DNA of 64,000 bases from the NCBI RefSeq assembly GCF_029210385.1, contig NZ_JARGDQ010000004.1, positions 1 to 64,000 on the forward strand, given 5' to 3'. This document shows, in pieces, positions 26,461-35,571 of the stretch. Source of the stretch: Desulfurivibrio dismutans. Its GTDB lineage: Bacteria > Desulfobacterota > Desulfobulbia > Desulfobulbales > Desulfurivibrionaceae. The stretch's first letter is position 1; the number at the start of each line of letters is the position of its first letter. Under the pieces are notes generated by a model that saw only the letters and a program-made list of their open reading frames with translations, was not told where the DNA came from and did no database searches. Position numbers and translations under genes: made by a program.

Positions 26461-26504
26461 ACGGTCTGCAGTTTGGGCGTGGCCCGGGGGCAGCGGGCGG
26501 GAAA

Positions 26505-26630
26505 TCATTGCTGGTAGCGGCTCAGCAGTACCTCCTGGAGGATCCAGGGTGACGTCAGGCAACTGCAGCCGTGGCCGCTCTCGCTGATCAGTGAGCAGAA
26601 GGCGACAAATTCCTGCATCAGGCCGGTCAT
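26505..26630 (-). CDS. Hypothetical 41-residue ORF
   Basis: This is a short minus-strand frame, MTGLMQEFVAFCSLISESGH then GCSCLTSPWILQEVLLSRYQQ. The composition is protein-like and the frame continues upstream for a dozen codons (YYYKNKT) before a stop, so it may be the tail of a lost gene. There is no clear RBS and no family recognised. It is otherwise the only candidate in the 230-bp gap after the DUF1566 gene. Confidence 0.3.
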   Translation of the reverse strand: MTGLMQEFVAFCSLISESGHGCSCLTSPWILQEVLLSRYQQ

Positions 26631-26690
26631 CGTTTTGTTCTTGTAGTAGTACTGTATTGATAGGTTTTAACTTAAAGCAGGAATGGAAAA

Positions 26691-27140
26691 ATGAAAATGT
26701 TCAATGGTTTAATGTTTGCCGGGCTGTCCGCCGCTTTGTTGTTGGGCTGCAGTGGTGGCAGCGGTTCGAGCAGCGATAAGCAGGGGACGCTTTCCCTCGG
26801 CGTGACCGATGCGCCGGTGGCCGAGGCTACAAATGTTTGGGTCCGGTTCAGCGGGGTGGAACTGTAGAGCAGCAGCCATGGCAGGCAAACTTTTGATTTC
26901 AGCGATGACCCCAGGCAGATCGATCTGCTGGCCCTGCAAGGCGGTGGCTCGGAGCTGCTGCTAGAGGAAGTAAGTCTGCCCGCCGGTCGCTACCAATGGG
27001 TGCGCCTGATGGTGGATACCGTTCCCGGGGAGCTTGATTCATACCTGGAAACCGCCACCGGCCAGCATGAACTGAGCATTCCCAGCGGGGATCAGGCCGG
27101 CCTGAAACTGGTGCAGGGTTTTGTGGTGCCGGCCGAATAG
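26691..27140 (+). pseudogene. DUF4382 lipoprotein broken by an in-frame TAG and truncated
   Basis: The frame opens with a lipoprotein signal (LSAALLLGCSGGSG, lipobox LLGC), then GTLSLGVTDAPVAEATNVWVRFSGVEL, the start of DUF4382. A TAG at 26865-26867 interrupts it where homologues have Lys or similar. The same frame continues perfectly (FDFSDDPRQIDLLALQGG, LPAGRYQWVRLMVD, IPSGDQAGLKLVQGFVVPA) to a second TAG at 27138, before the usual DFDL segment. It is therefore both interrupted and short. A strong terminator follows. Confidence 0.75.
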
Positions 27141-27189
27141 TCACCGATTCCGCCGGTTGACGAAGCGACGGGGATAGTTCACCATTTTT

Positions 27190-27226
27190 AGCCGGGCCCG
27201 GCTGGCAGTTTGGGCCCGGCTTTTTT
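27190..27226 (+). terminator. Rho-independent terminator
   Basis: AGCCGGGCCC (27190-27199) and GGGCCCGGCT (27212-27221) make a perfect 10-bp GC-rich stem with a 12-nt loop, followed by a T6 run. It lies 50 bp after the DUF4382 reading frame. Confidence 0.9.
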
Positions 27227-27396
27227 GTTTACGGGGCGGTGGCACAATGTGTCAGGAATGATGTGCAGGTTAATATGTATTGACAAGTCGAGAACTATCG
27301 ATTTATTAATATAATGTGAAATTTGGCAACCGTGAACAAGCAACTCCGATTTTAGGAGGCTTACTGGTCCGACAAAGTACGGCAAAGGTGCTGGCA

Positions 27397-28690
27397 ATGA
27401 AGAAAAGTTTTCTGGCAGCCGGGTTGATGGTCTTTACATTGTCCTTTTTGCCGCCGATGGCGGGCCGTCTGTTGGCCGCCGATTGCCGGGCCATCGGCCA
27501 TCAAATTGAAAGTGAGACCAACCTGTTAAAGCGCCAGACCCTGGCCCGGCATGGGGTGGCCGTCTGTCCAGACGATCCGGTAATCAATTTTCACCACGCT
27601 TATTCCCTGGAGCGTTTTCGCGATTACCGGGAAGCTCTCAAGCACTATCAGCAGGCGGCTAGACTGGATCCGGAGTATGCCGCCAGCTATTTCGGCATGG
27701 GCGACATGTACCTGCAGCTTGGCCGGGCGGAAGATGCGGTCAAGGCTTATGAGTTTGGTCTGAATTTGGCGCCGGACGCCAGGCGGGCACAAAGATCACT
27801 GGAGCAAGCCCGGGCCAGGCTGGAGGGTCAGGCGACAGAGCGCCGGGAGGATGTCGCTTCTTTTGCCAGTCTGTTGGGGCTTGAACCGGAGGAGGAAGCG
27901 GTTGCGGAGCCCGCCCCACCGGTGGCCGAGTTGGTTCAACCGCGGCAAGCTGAGCCGGAAGTGGCTTCTCATATGCTGATTTATGCCGCCGGTACCGGGG
28001 GGCTCGATTGTCGGTGATGTCTCCCAGAAGGTGGTGGCAGGTGATGACGGCCGCCCGGTTGTCGCCGAGCCGGAGGTCGGCTATCAGTTCGTCGCCTGGA
28101 GTGACGGGCGCACCGACAACCACCGGGTTGACAGCGAAGTGAACGGCGATGTTACCGTCACTGCCGGCTTTGCGCCGCTGGTTTACACCGTCTCGGCCCT
28201 GGCCGGCTCCCACGGCATCATTGAAGGCCCTACGTCGCGTCCGGTGACCCACGGTCAAGAGACAAATTTTGTAGTTAAACCCGACGAGGGGTATATGGTC
28301 GACGTGGAAGAAAGCTGCGGTGGGCACTTTGACGGTGAGTTATACCGCACCGGCCCGGTTACCGCCGACTGCACGGTAAACTTTACCTTTGCCGCCATCC
28401 CGGCCGTGCCGGATGAAGTGTTTGATTCTCTGGCCGATGGGCCGGAAGGTGAGCCGGTGGCGCCGGTAGACGCCGCAGTGGTAACCACCGTGGCGGCACC
28501 GCTCATGGAACCGTCGATGGCGGTTGGCGAAAATGAAAATATGGTTGAAGGCGAGCGTCTGGGCGATACCTGGTGGCGGGTGCGGGGCATCGATGCGGAA
28601 GGGGTAGCGGTCGAGCCGACCGCTGTCGAACAGAAACAAAAGCCGGGTGAGCGTCTTGGTGATACCTGGATCCGGCCATCGTCAAATTGA
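27397..28690 (+). pseudogene. TPR / InlB-type repeat exported protein with a frameshift
   Basis: The N-terminal half (27397-28017) has a signal peptide (FLAAGLMVFTLSFLPPMAGRLLAA) and TPRs around residues 50-145 (YREALKHYQQAARLDPEYA, then LGRAEDAVKAYEFGLNLAPD). A Gly/Glu-rich linker follows. The C-terminal half, in the +1 frame, continues a divergent InlB B-repeat: SIVGDVSQKVVAGDDG, GYQFVAWSDGRTDN, then VTVTAGFAP. The switch is at a G6 run (27997-28002): one G fewer restores GTGGSIVGD. It could be a real indel, a sequencing error, phase variation or programmed slippage. Confidence 0.7.
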
Positions 28691-28726
28691 CAGCCGTCGG
28701 CCGTTGAGGGCGGTGAATCGGCCCGC

Positions 28727-29548
28727 CTAACGGGCCAGGCGCAGGCCGATGACGAAGAAGCGGTAGTCGATGTCGTTCCAGTCGCGGTAGGTGGTGCGGG
28801 CGTTGAGGGCGTTGAAGTTCCAGGAGCCGCCCCGCATTACCCGGCGGCGGGCCTCTCGATCGCCGGGCTCTACGCTGAGCCGGGGGGAGGAGTCGGCCGG
28901 AGCACCTTCGTAATTGGGGTGCCAGACATCTTCGCACCATTCCCAGACGTTGCCGCTCATGTCGTGCAGGCCCAGGCCGTTGGGTAGCTTGCGGCCCACC
29001 GGTTGTGGCCGGCCTTGGCTGTTGGCGCTGAACCAGGCGTATTCGGTCAGCGTTTTTTCGTCACTGCCGCCGGCCCATTTGTGCTCTTTGCCGCCGGCAC
29101 GGGCGGCGTATTCCCATTCCGCCTCACTGGGCAGGCGGTAGTTTTCCCCACCGGCGCGGTTGAGACGGGCGATGAATTCCTGGGCGTCGTTCCAACTGAC
29201 ATTGACCACCGGTTTATGGTCGCCAACAAAGATCTCGCCGGAAACTGCCGCCGGGTTGTCTCCCATCACCGCCTGCCACTGGGCTTGGGTGACGGGGTAG
29301 CGGGCCAGCTGAAAAGCCGCCACCTGTACCAGGTGGACCGGCTGTTCATCACGCCCGCCGTCGTCCCAGATATTGCCCATCCGAAAACTGCCCGCCGGCA
29401 CCAAAACAAGCTCCGTGCCGGTCTTCGGGTCGACCCAGAGGCCGGTGTCCGTCGCGCCGGTTAATTCCTGCTCGGGCAGAGCTTCACCGCAGAACATGCA
29501 AAATCGTGATTCAACCGGGACAGACTGCTTGCAATTCGGGCAATTCAA
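28727..29548 (-). CDS. Zinc-ribbon/SUMF1-domain protein
   Basis: This 273-residue protein has an N-terminal double-zinc-ribbon motif (CPNCKQSV then RFCMFCGEAL, two CxxC) followed by a formylglycine-generating-enzyme-like domain: LVLVPAGSFRMG, YPVTQAQWQAVMG, PVVNVSWNDAQEFIARLN, YRLPSEAEWEYAARAG, NGLGLHDMSGNVWEWCEDVW and RGGSWN. The FGE copper-site cysteines are not apparent, so it is more likely a structural or binding SUMF1 homologue than a sulfatase activator. It is convergent with the TPR gene. Confidence 0.85.
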   Translation of the reverse strand: MNCPNCKQSVPVESRFCMFCGEALPEQELTGATDTGLWVDPKTGTELVLVPAGSFRMGNIWDDGGRDEQPVHLVQVAAFQLARYPVTQAQWQAVMGDNPAAVSGEIFVGDHKPVVNVSWNDAQEFIARLNRAGGENYRLPSEAEWEYAARAGGKEHKWAGGSDEKTLTEYAWFSANSQGRPQPVGRKLPNGLGLHDMSGNVWEWCEDVWHPNYEGAPADSSPRLSVEPGDREARRRVMRGGSWNFNALNARTTYRDWNDIDYRFFVIGLRLAR

Positions 29549-29617
29549 TACCGCCTCCTACAAACTTGAAATACGTTTACCAGAGACCAAAGCTGTTACC
29601 GTTTAAAAAACGGGCCG

Positions 29618-29721
29618 CAAACGTTTAGTGGTGCCGCAGATTAGGGCAAGCAGCCAGGAACCGCGTATCAGTACGCAGGCCTGGCTGATCGCCCTAATCT
29701 GCGGTGCAGCTGGACTTTTAC
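29618..29721. repeat. Palindromic element (GTAAACGTTCAGCAG family) at the glnN 3' end
   Basis: On the minus strand the element starts GTAAAAGTCCAGCTGCACCG, then CAGATTAGGGCGATCAGCCAGGC, and after a short centre folds back (AGCCAGG, then GCTTGCCCTAATCTGCGGC). Long arms of about 30 nt can pair. The TAA of its first bases is the glnN stop codon. The inner segment GGGCGATCAGCCAGGC is shared with the copy inside mnhG. Confidence 0.75.
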
Positions 29722-31889
29722 AATTTGAAGAGCAGTTCGCTGTAAGTCGGCACCGGCCACATGTCCGCCGGCATCAGTTCTTCCAATTGGTCGACGTCTT
29801 CGCGCAAGCTGAGCATGGCGGGGATCACCTTGTCGCGGAAGGCGGCGGCCTGTTTGCCCACGTCCTCGATGGCCCGGGCCTTTTGCGCTTCCGTTTCCAG
29901 TTTGTCCACCTTTTTGCCGGTCGCTTCCAGCAGAACGGAGACTTTTTCCAGCAGTTTTTTCTGTACTCCACCGTGTTTACCGGCGGCGCTGGCCGAAGCC
30001 CCCAGTACGCTGATATAGCGGATAACCGTCGGGATGTACTGGCGCCGGGTCATCTGCACCGCCGCCCGGGCCTCGATGTTGAGGTGCTTGGCGTACTGCT
30101 CCGAGTAGATCTCGTAGCGGGAATGCATTTCATCTTTGCTCAACACACTGTATTTGCTGAAGAGCTTGATCGCTTTGGAGCCGATCAGGGTTTTCAGGGC
30201 GTCGGCGGTGTTCTGTACGTTGGGCAGGCCCCGTTTTTTGGCCTCTTGCACCCATTCTTCGGAGTAGTTGTTGCCATTGAAGATTATCCGGCTGTGCTTG
30301 GCCATGGTCTCCTTGATCAGGGCCTGGATCTCTTTATGGACATCTTTGGCTTTTTCCAGCCGCGAGGCGATCTCATCCAGGGCCTCGGCGGCGATGGTGT
30401 TCAGCGCCACGTTATGGCCGGAAATCGACTGGGAAGAACCCACCATGCGGAACTCGAACTTGTTGCCGGTGAAGGCAAAGGGTGAGGTCCGGTTGCGGTC
30501 GGTGTTGTCCTTGGGCAGATCCGGCAGGGAATCGACGCCGATCTTGACGAACTGGCAGCCTTCCGGGGAACAGATCTTTTCGCCCTTGGCCAGTTTTTCC
30601 AGGATATCGGTCAGTTCCTGGCCCAGGAAGATGGAAATGATGGCCGGCGGCGCCTCGTTGGCTCCCAGGCGGTGATCGTTGCCGGAGCTGCCGCAGGTGG
30701 TCCGCATGATGTCGGCGTGTTCGTCCACCGCCTTGATCATGGCGCAGAGGAAGACCAGAAACTGAGCGTTGTCGCCGGGGGTCTGGCCGGGCTCCAGCAG
30801 GTTGATGCCGTCGTCGGTGGCCAGCGACCAGTTGTTGTGCTTGCCGGAACCGTTAACCCCGGCGTAGGGCTTTTCATGCAGCAGGCAGACCATGTTGTGG
30901 CGCAGGGCCACCTTCTGCATGGTCTCCATCACCAGCTGGTTGTGATCGGCGGCGATGTTGGTGGAGGTGAACACCGGCGCCATTTCGTACTGGGCCGGGG
31001 CCACTTCGTTGTGCTTGGTCTTGGAGGTCACTCCCATCTTCCACAACTCGGTGTCCAGATCCTTCATGTAGGCGCTGACCCGGTCCTTGATGGCCCCGAA
31101 GTACTGGTCGTCCAGTTCCTGGCCTTTGGGGGAGGGAGCGCCGAACAGGGTGCGGCCACAGCTTATCATGTCCAGTCGCTTTAAGTAGTACTCCTTTTCC
31201 ACCAAAAAGTACTCCTGTTCGGCCCCCACGGTGGGAATCACCTTGTTGGAGGTGGTGTTGCCCATAGCCCGCAGCACCCGCAGAGCCTGCTTGGAGACGA
31301 CGTTCATGGAGCGCAGCAGCGGGGTTTTCTTGTCCAGAGCCTCACCCTTGTAAGAACAGAAGGCGGTGGGGATGCACAGGGTGACGTTGCCGCCCCCGTC
31401 CTCCTTGAGGAAGGCCGGCGAGGTGCAGTCCCAGGCGGTGTAGCCCCGGGCCTCGAAGGTCACCCGCAGGCCGCCGCTGGGGAAGGATGAGGCGTCCGGT
31501 TCACCCTGAATCAGCTGTTTGCCGGAAAACTCCATGATCACCGAACCGTCCACGGAAGGGGCAATGAAGGAATCATGTTTCTCGGCGGTGGATCCGGTTA
31601 AGGGCTGAAACCAGTGGGTGTAATGGGTAGCTCCCCGCTCAATGGCCCAGTCCTTCATGGCGTTGGCCACTACCGCCGCCACGTCCGGCTGCAGAGAAGC
31701 TCCGGCATTGATGGTGCGCTGCAGGGCCTTGTATGTTTCCTTGGGCAGACGTTCGCGCATTACCTGATCGCTGAACACGTTGGCCCCGAACAGTTCCGGT
31801 ACGGTGGCGTGGTGGTTAGTTTTACGCCGGTGACAGCAGCCGCCGTGCGGCTTGTGGTGCTTGCCGAGCAGGCAGGATGTGGTGGACAT
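29718..31889 (-). CDS. glnN: Glutamine synthetase type III
   Basis: This 723-residue GSIII is full length. It shows the type III signatures [38 protein letters not shown] and [11 protein letters not shown], the [19 protein letters not shown] loop and the ATP-site [16 protein letters not shown]. It would form glutamine from glutamate, ammonia and ATP, the main ammonium-assimilation step. The His-rich region [10 protein letters not shown] near the N-terminus is unusual. It is monocistronic, with a 476-bp upstream region. Its stop lies within a palindromic repeat. Confidence 0.97.
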   Translation of the reverse strand: MSTTSCLLGKHHKPHGGCCHRRKTNHHATVPELFGANVFSDQVMRERLPKETYKALQRTINAGASLQPDVAAVVANAMKDWAIERGATHYTHWFQPLTGSTAEKHDSFIAPSVDGSVIMEFSGKQLIQGEPDASSFPSGGLRVTFEARGYTAWDCTSPAFLKEDGGGNVTLCIPTAFCSYKGEALDKKTPLLRSMNVVSKQALRVLRAMGNTTSNKVIPTVGAEQEYFLVEKEYYLKRLDMISCGRTLFGAPSPKGQELDDQYFGAIKDRVSAYMKDLDTELWKMGVTSKTKHNEVAPAQYEMAPVFTSTNIAADHNQLVMETMQKVALRHNMVCLLHEKPYAGVNGSGKHNNWSLATDDGINLLEPGQTPGDNAQFLVFLCAMIKAVDEHADIMRTTCGSSGNDHRLGANEAPPAIISIFLGQELTDILEKLAKGEKICSPEGCQFVKIGVDSLPDLPKDNTDRNRTSPFAFTGNKFEFRMVGSSQSISGHNVALNTIAAEALDEIASRLEKAKDVHKEIQALIKETMAKHSRIIFNGNNYSEEWVQEAKKRGLPNVQNTADALKTLIGSKAIKLFSKYSVLSKDEMHSRYEIYSEQYAKHLNIEARAAVQMTRRQYIPTVIRYISVLGASASAAGKHGGVQKKLLEKVSVLLEATGKKVDKLETEAQKARAIEDVGKQAAAFRDKVIPAMLSLREDVDQLEELMPADMWPVPTYSELLFKL

Positions 31890-32365
31890 TGCAGGTTCCT
31901 CCTTGGTTTGTAATGGGTGGTGCGCGCTTGCTTGCTGAACCGGCCCCGAACAAATGCAGTTTAGTCGATTTGATTGTTGGTCGACCTCTTATTTTGTTGC
32001 GGGCCGGGCTCAGATTGAACGCGGTTTACAGTCCAGCATGATGAGCAAGAGCTGTGCCAGCAGCAAAAAAAGATGGTCGTTGCGACGATTAATTCGTTGG
32101 TTGTACGTTATTAAAATCTAGTGATAGTGGTTAGCCTATGTTGGTGGTAGCAACGGCATGATACTACAAAAATGTAATCTTGTGCGGGCCGAATCACAAT
32201 TTTGTTGTTTTTTGCCAGCGATCGGCAGCCGTTAAATCATGTCGTAAATTACTGAAAGTACCAGGAGTTGTCAAGCATGCTGCGCTTTTGAGGGAGGCGT
32301 GTTTGGTTTGGATAAGAAAAAAAAACTGGACAAGGCCGCAGGAAAGAGGATAAAATCGGTCCACT
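31890..32365. other. 476-bp divergent intergenic region, glnN / rrf2
   Basis: This region holds the promoters of glnN (leftward) and the Rrf2 regulator (rightward). An AT-rich core with ATAATCTAG-like and TATTAAAATC stretches lies around 32100. CAGGAGTTGTCAAGC at about 32260 precedes the regulator. No reading frame with an RBS, sigma-54 site or riboswitch could be supported. Confidence 0.5.
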
Positions 32366-32758
32366 ATGCAAATTACTCGTGCCACCGATTACGCCATTCG
32401 CTGTGTTTACTGCCTTGCTCGGCATCCAGGTGAGCTGTGGATGATCGACGACATTGCCCGGGAAATGGAGATTCCCAAAAGTTTTCTGGCCAAGATTCTG
32501 CAAAAGCTGGCCCGGGCGAAGCTCGTCGAGTCGCAGCGGGGGGTCCGGGGCGGTTTCCGCCTGGCCCGCCCGCCGCGGGAGATCAGCCTCCATGATGTGA
32601 TGGTGGCCATTGAGGGGCCGGTGGCAATGAACGTTTGCACCATGGAAGGAGGTCGGTGTGACCGGAGCGGTCAATGCCGGGTGCACCCGGTGTGGGTGAC
32701 TGTTCGGCAAGAAGTGGAGGAAATTCTTAAGGCGCGGAATTTTGCTGATTTTTTGTAA
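32366..32758 (+). CDS. Rrf2-family Fe-S transcriptional regulator
   Basis: This 130-residue Rrf2 protein has an N-terminal winged helix (ATDYAIRCVYCLARHPGE, then PKSFLAKILQKLARAKLVES and GVRGGFRLARP). The three cluster-binding cysteines Cys91, Cys98 and Cys104 (C-x6-C-x5-C) have the spacing found in IscR and NsrR. It probably senses oxygen, NO or Fe-S status. Its position directly upstream of, and co-directional with, the cbb3 genes makes it the likely regulator of the oxidase. RBS AGAGGAT. Confidence 0.9.
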   Translation: MQITRATDYAIRCVYCLARHPGELWMIDDIAREMEIPKSFLAKILQKLARAKLVESQRGVRGGFRLARPPREISLHDVMVAIEGPVAMNVCTMEGGRCDRSGQCRVHPVWVTVRQEVEEILKARNFADFL

Positions 32759-32764
32759 ATTTTT

Positions 32765-32807
32765 TTGACCCTTAAACGGGACCGAAAAGGTCTTGGTTAA
32801 GGGTCAA
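32765..32807. promoter_or_regulatory. Perfect 11-bp hairpin before ccoN
   Basis: TTGACCCTTAA (32765-32775) and TTAAGGGTCAA (32797-32807) are exact reverse complements, with an inner GACC-GAAAA-GGTC stem. The T-run lies on the left side, so on the plus strand it is not a classic terminator. It may be an operator for the Rrf2 protein or an attenuator in the ccoN leader. Confidence 0.55.
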
Positions 32808-32921
32808 GCGGCAGAATTTATTAGGGTGCCGTTGCCGGCCTGTGGTATTTTTGGTTTTGTGCTGCCCGGGAAGGAGAGGAAAATTTTCAGGTGAAAACAT
32901 AGGGCAAATAAAGGAGGGAGT

Positions 32922-34325
32922 ATGGAAAGACCTGCGTACAATTACGACATCGTTAAGCACTTTGTCCACTGGAGCATCCTCTGGGGTGCGGTGTCAGTGC
33001 TGGTCGGGGTGGTCATCTCGTTTCAACTGGTGATGCCCCAGTTGAACTTTGGTGAATACCTCAGTTACGGCCGGTTGCGACCGGTGCACACCAATGCCGG
33101 CATCTTCGGCTTTGCCGTGGGCGGTTTTTTCGCCCTGTTCTATTACATGGTCCAGCGCCTTTGTCGGGTGCCGATCTGGAGCAACGGCCTGGCCCGGTTC
33201 CAGCTCTGGCTGTTTAATATCGTCATTGTGCTGTCGGCGGTGACCCTGCTGCTTGGTTTTTCCCAGAGCAAGGAATACCATGAGATGGAGTGGCCCATCG
33301 ATATCCTGATCACCGTGCTCTGGGTGGCCTTTACCATCAACATCCTGATGACCATCTTCAAACGCCGCGAGGCGCAGATGTACATCTCGTTGTGGTTCAT
33401 GATGGCGGCGCTGATCGGGGTGGCGGTGCTGTTTGTGGTCAACGGGCTGTCGGTGCCGGTAACTCTCTTTAAATCCTATTCCGCCTTTGCCGGCACCAAC
33501 GACGCCAACGTGCAGTGGTGGTACGGGCATAACGCGGTGGCCATGGTGCTTACCGTGCCGCCCTTGGCCGTTTTTTACTATTTTCTGCCCAAGTCGACGG
33601 GGGTGCCGATTTACAGCCACCGGCTGGGAATTGTCGCCTTCTGGTCGCTGATCTTCATGTACCTCTGGACCGGGGCCCACCATCTGCTCTGGACCCCGAT
33701 TCCCGACTGGGTGCAGACCCTGGCCATGGCCTTTTCCATCATGCTCATCGCCCCCTCCTGGGGTTCGGTGATCAACGGCTATCTCTCCATGAACGGCCAG
33801 TGGCACCAGATGCGGGATAATTACCTGGTCAAGTTCTTCATTCTGGCCATCACCTTTTACGGCCTGCAGACCCTGCAGGGGCCGCTGCAGGCGGTGCGCA
33901 GTTTCTCCGGTTTTATCCATTACACCGAGTGGGTGCCCGGCCATGTCCACATGGGCACCATGGGCTGGATCACCCTGCTGATCTGCGGCGCCTTTTACTA
34001 CCTGGCGCCGCGCCTGTACGGCCGCGAACTGTACAGTATTCCCCTGGCCAACCTCCATTTTTGGCTGGTTCTCATGGGTCAGTTGATCTACTCGGTCAGC
34101 ATGTGGATTGCCGGGGTGGTGCAGGCCTCCATGTGGCACAGCCTCAATGATGACGGCTCTCTTACCTACACCTTCATGGAGTCGGTGCTGGCCATGTATC
34201 CCTACTGGTGGATTAGAGGCCTGGGCGGGGTGGTTTACCTGCTGGGGATCGGGGTTTTTGTCTACAATATCGCCATGACGGCACGGGGGGCGCAAGCCTC
34301 GCCCGGGGCCGCGGCGCAGGCATAA
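32922..34325 (+). CDS. ccoN: cbb3-type cytochrome c oxidase subunit I (CcoN)
   Basis: This 467-residue haem-copper oxidase core subunit has about 12 membrane segments. HTNAGIFGFAVGG holds the low-spin haem b ligand His. WWYGHNAVAMVLTVPPLAVFYYFLP holds the CuB-ligand His and the Tyr region. TGAHHLLWTPIPDW holds the CuB His pair, and EWVPGHVHMGTMGW holds the haem b3 and b ligands. It reduces oxygen to water with high affinity and pumps protons. RBS AGGAGGGAG. It is the first structural gene of the operon. Confidence 0.97.
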   Translation: MERPAYNYDIVKHFVHWSILWGAVSVLVGVVISFQLVMPQLNFGEYLSYGRLRPVHTNAGIFGFAVGGFFALFYYMVQRLCRVPIWSNGLARFQLWLFNIVIVLSAVTLLLGFSQSKEYHEMEWPIDILITVLWVAFTINILMTIFKRREAQMYISLWFMMAALIGVAVLFVVNGLSVPVTLFKSYSAFAGTNDANVQWWYGHNAVAMVLTVPPLAVFYYFLPKSTGVPIYSHRLGIVAFWSLIFMYLWTGAHHLLWTPIPDWVQTLAMAFSIMLIAPSWGSVINGYLSMNGQWHQMRDNYLVKFFILAITFYGLQTLQGPLQAVRSFSGFIHYTEWVPGHVHMGTMGWITLLICGAFYYLAPRLYGRELYSIPLANLHFWLVLMGQLIYSVSMWIAGVVQASMWHSLNDDGSLTYTFMESVLAMYPYWWIRGLGGVVYLLGIGVFVYNIAMTARGAQASPGAAAQA

Positions 34326-34337
34326 GGGAGGCTGACC

Positions 34338-35204
34338 ATGTGGGAAAGAAATCCGGTAATATTTTTGCTGCTGGCAACGGCGGTGATCATGGTGGGTACC
34401 ATCGTCACCATGGTTTTGCCCTTTGCCTACGTTAACACTGAGCGGGACGCCATCGCCTCGGTGGTTCCCTACAGTGCCCTGGAGTTGGCCGGGCGCGATG
34501 TGTACATTAAGGAAGGTTGCAATAACTGCCACACCCAGACGGTGCGGCCGCTGGTGGCCGAGGTGATCCGTTATGGCGATTATTCCAAGTCCGGCGAGTT
34601 TGTCCATGATCGGCCCCACCTCTGGGGATCGCGCCGCACCGGCCCTGACCTGGCCCGTATCGGTGGCAACTACCCGGATCAGTGGCACTACGATCACATG
34701 CGTGAGCCTGCCGCCATGGCGCCGGGCACCAACATGCCCCCCTACGATTTTCTAGATAATCGCGACGTGGACCCGGAATTGACCCGCCGCAAGATGGAGG
34801 TGTTGGGCTTCCCGTACAGCGATGAAGAGATCCAGGCGCTGGCCGGCAAGACCGACATGGACGCCATGGTCGCTTATCTACAGAAACTGGGCAGTGATAT
34901 CCCCTGGCGGGAGCAGCAGCGGGTGACCCTGGTAGGTGAGCTGGTTAACCCCTTTGCCGGCGATCCGGCGGCTATTGTCGAAGGGCGGGAGCTTTACGAG
35001 CGCAACTGCGCCGCCTGCCACGGCAGCGGCTTGAGCGGTGGATTTGCCGCCGATCTGACGGCCCTGAACTATCCCGAGGAGATCTTTTTTCGGATCATCC
35101 ACGACGGCATCCAGCCCTTGCGCATGCCCGGCTTTGCCACCCTGGGCAATGAGCGGTTGTGGAAAATCGTCAGCTACATGGATAGCGAACAGGTGGCGCC
35201 ATGA
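34338..35204 (+). CDS. ccoO: CcoO with an extra C-terminal cytochrome c domain
   Basis: This 288-residue protein has one N-terminal anchor (residues 7-30) and the CcoO signature YIKEGCNNCHTQTVRP with the haem c site CNNCH (61-65). A second cytochrome c domain is fused at the C-terminus, with CAACH (224-228) and a likely axial Met in LRMPGF (about 263). Normal CcoO has one haem and about 200 residues. The second domain looks like a displaced CcoP haem domain. It overlaps ccoQ by ATGA. Confidence 0.93.
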   Translation: MWERNPVIFLLLATAVIMVGTIVTMVLPFAYVNTERDAIASVVPYSALELAGRDVYIKEGCNNCHTQTVRPLVAEVIRYGDYSKSGEFVHDRPHLWGSRRTGPDLARIGGNYPDQWHYDHMREPAAMAPGTNMPPYDFLDNRDVDPELTRRKMEVLGFPYSDEEIQALAGKTDMDAMVAYLQKLGSDIPWREQQRVTLVGELVNPFAGDPAAIVEGRELYERNCAACHGSGLSGGFAADLTALNYPEEIFFRIIHDGIQPLRMPGFATLGNERLWKIVSYMDSEQVAP

Positions 35205-35359
35205 CTTGGGCCGGAGTGGTCTACCTGCTGATGACCATCGGCATGTTCGCAGTTTTTGCCGCCATTGTGATCTGGACCTTCAGCGGCAAGCGCAAGAAAC
35301 GGCTTGAGGAGCCCAAGGAACGGATGCTGGAACCGGACGATAAGGAGGAAGCACAATGA
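35201..35359 (+). CDS. ccoQ: CcoQ/FixQ-like small subunit
   Basis: This 52-residue protein has a single membrane helix (WAGVVYLLMTIGMFAVFAAIVIWTF) followed by a charged tail GKRKKRLEEPKERMLEPDD, as in CcoQ. It overlaps ccoO at the start and the next gene at the end (both ATGA), so all three are translationally coupled. CcoQ stabilises the cbb3 complex. It is too short for automatic callers but well supported by position. Confidence 0.85.
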   Translation: MTWAGVVYLLMTIGMFAVFAAIVIWTFSGKRKKRLEEPKERMLEPDDKEEAQ

Positions 35360-35568
35360 TGAGTAAGCAAAATTCCGCCTCCCAGGCGGGATCTCACAGT
35401 GATGGAATCAAAGAAGGACACGCCCCTCTCCCGGGTTATTTCAAGCTGCTGTTCGGTGGGTTGGTGGTCTGGGCGGTGCTGTTTATGGGTTATTTTCTGT
35501 TCAGCGGTTGGAGTTCGGCGGAATATTTCGACCGCAAGATGACCGAACACCAGGAAGCCATCCGCTAG
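35356..35568 (+). CDS. CcoP N-terminal membrane anchor only (FixP_N)
   Basis: This 70-residue protein has a soluble, polar N-terminus (about 25 residues) and LPGYFKLLFGGLVVWAVLFMGYFLFSGW, the FixP/CcoP N-terminal helix pattern, ending in DRKMTEHQEA. Standard CcoP continues with two cytochrome c domains (about 300 residues); none are present. With the haem domain fused to CcoO, this looks like the remaining anchor part of a rearranged CcoP. It is coupled to ccoQ. Confidence 0.78.
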   Translation: MMSKQNSASQAGSHSDGIKEGHAPLPGYFKLLFGGLVVWAVLFMGYFLFSGWSSAEYFDRKMTEHQEAIR

Positions 35569-35571
35569 GCG

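Noticed and set aside
27277-27310. TTGACA and TATAAT as a sigma-70 promoter before the TPR gene
   Set aside because: The spacing is 24 bp, too long for a normal promoter; another -10 is possible but not convincing.
31890-32365. Sigma-54 site or glutamine riboswitch upstream of glnN
   Set aside because: No GG-N10-GC element with good consensus on the minus strand and no recognisable riboswitch core.
32994-34697. 567-codon minus-strand frame across ccoN/ccoO
   Set aside because: His/Gln/Gly-rich antisense shadow of membrane-protein codons.
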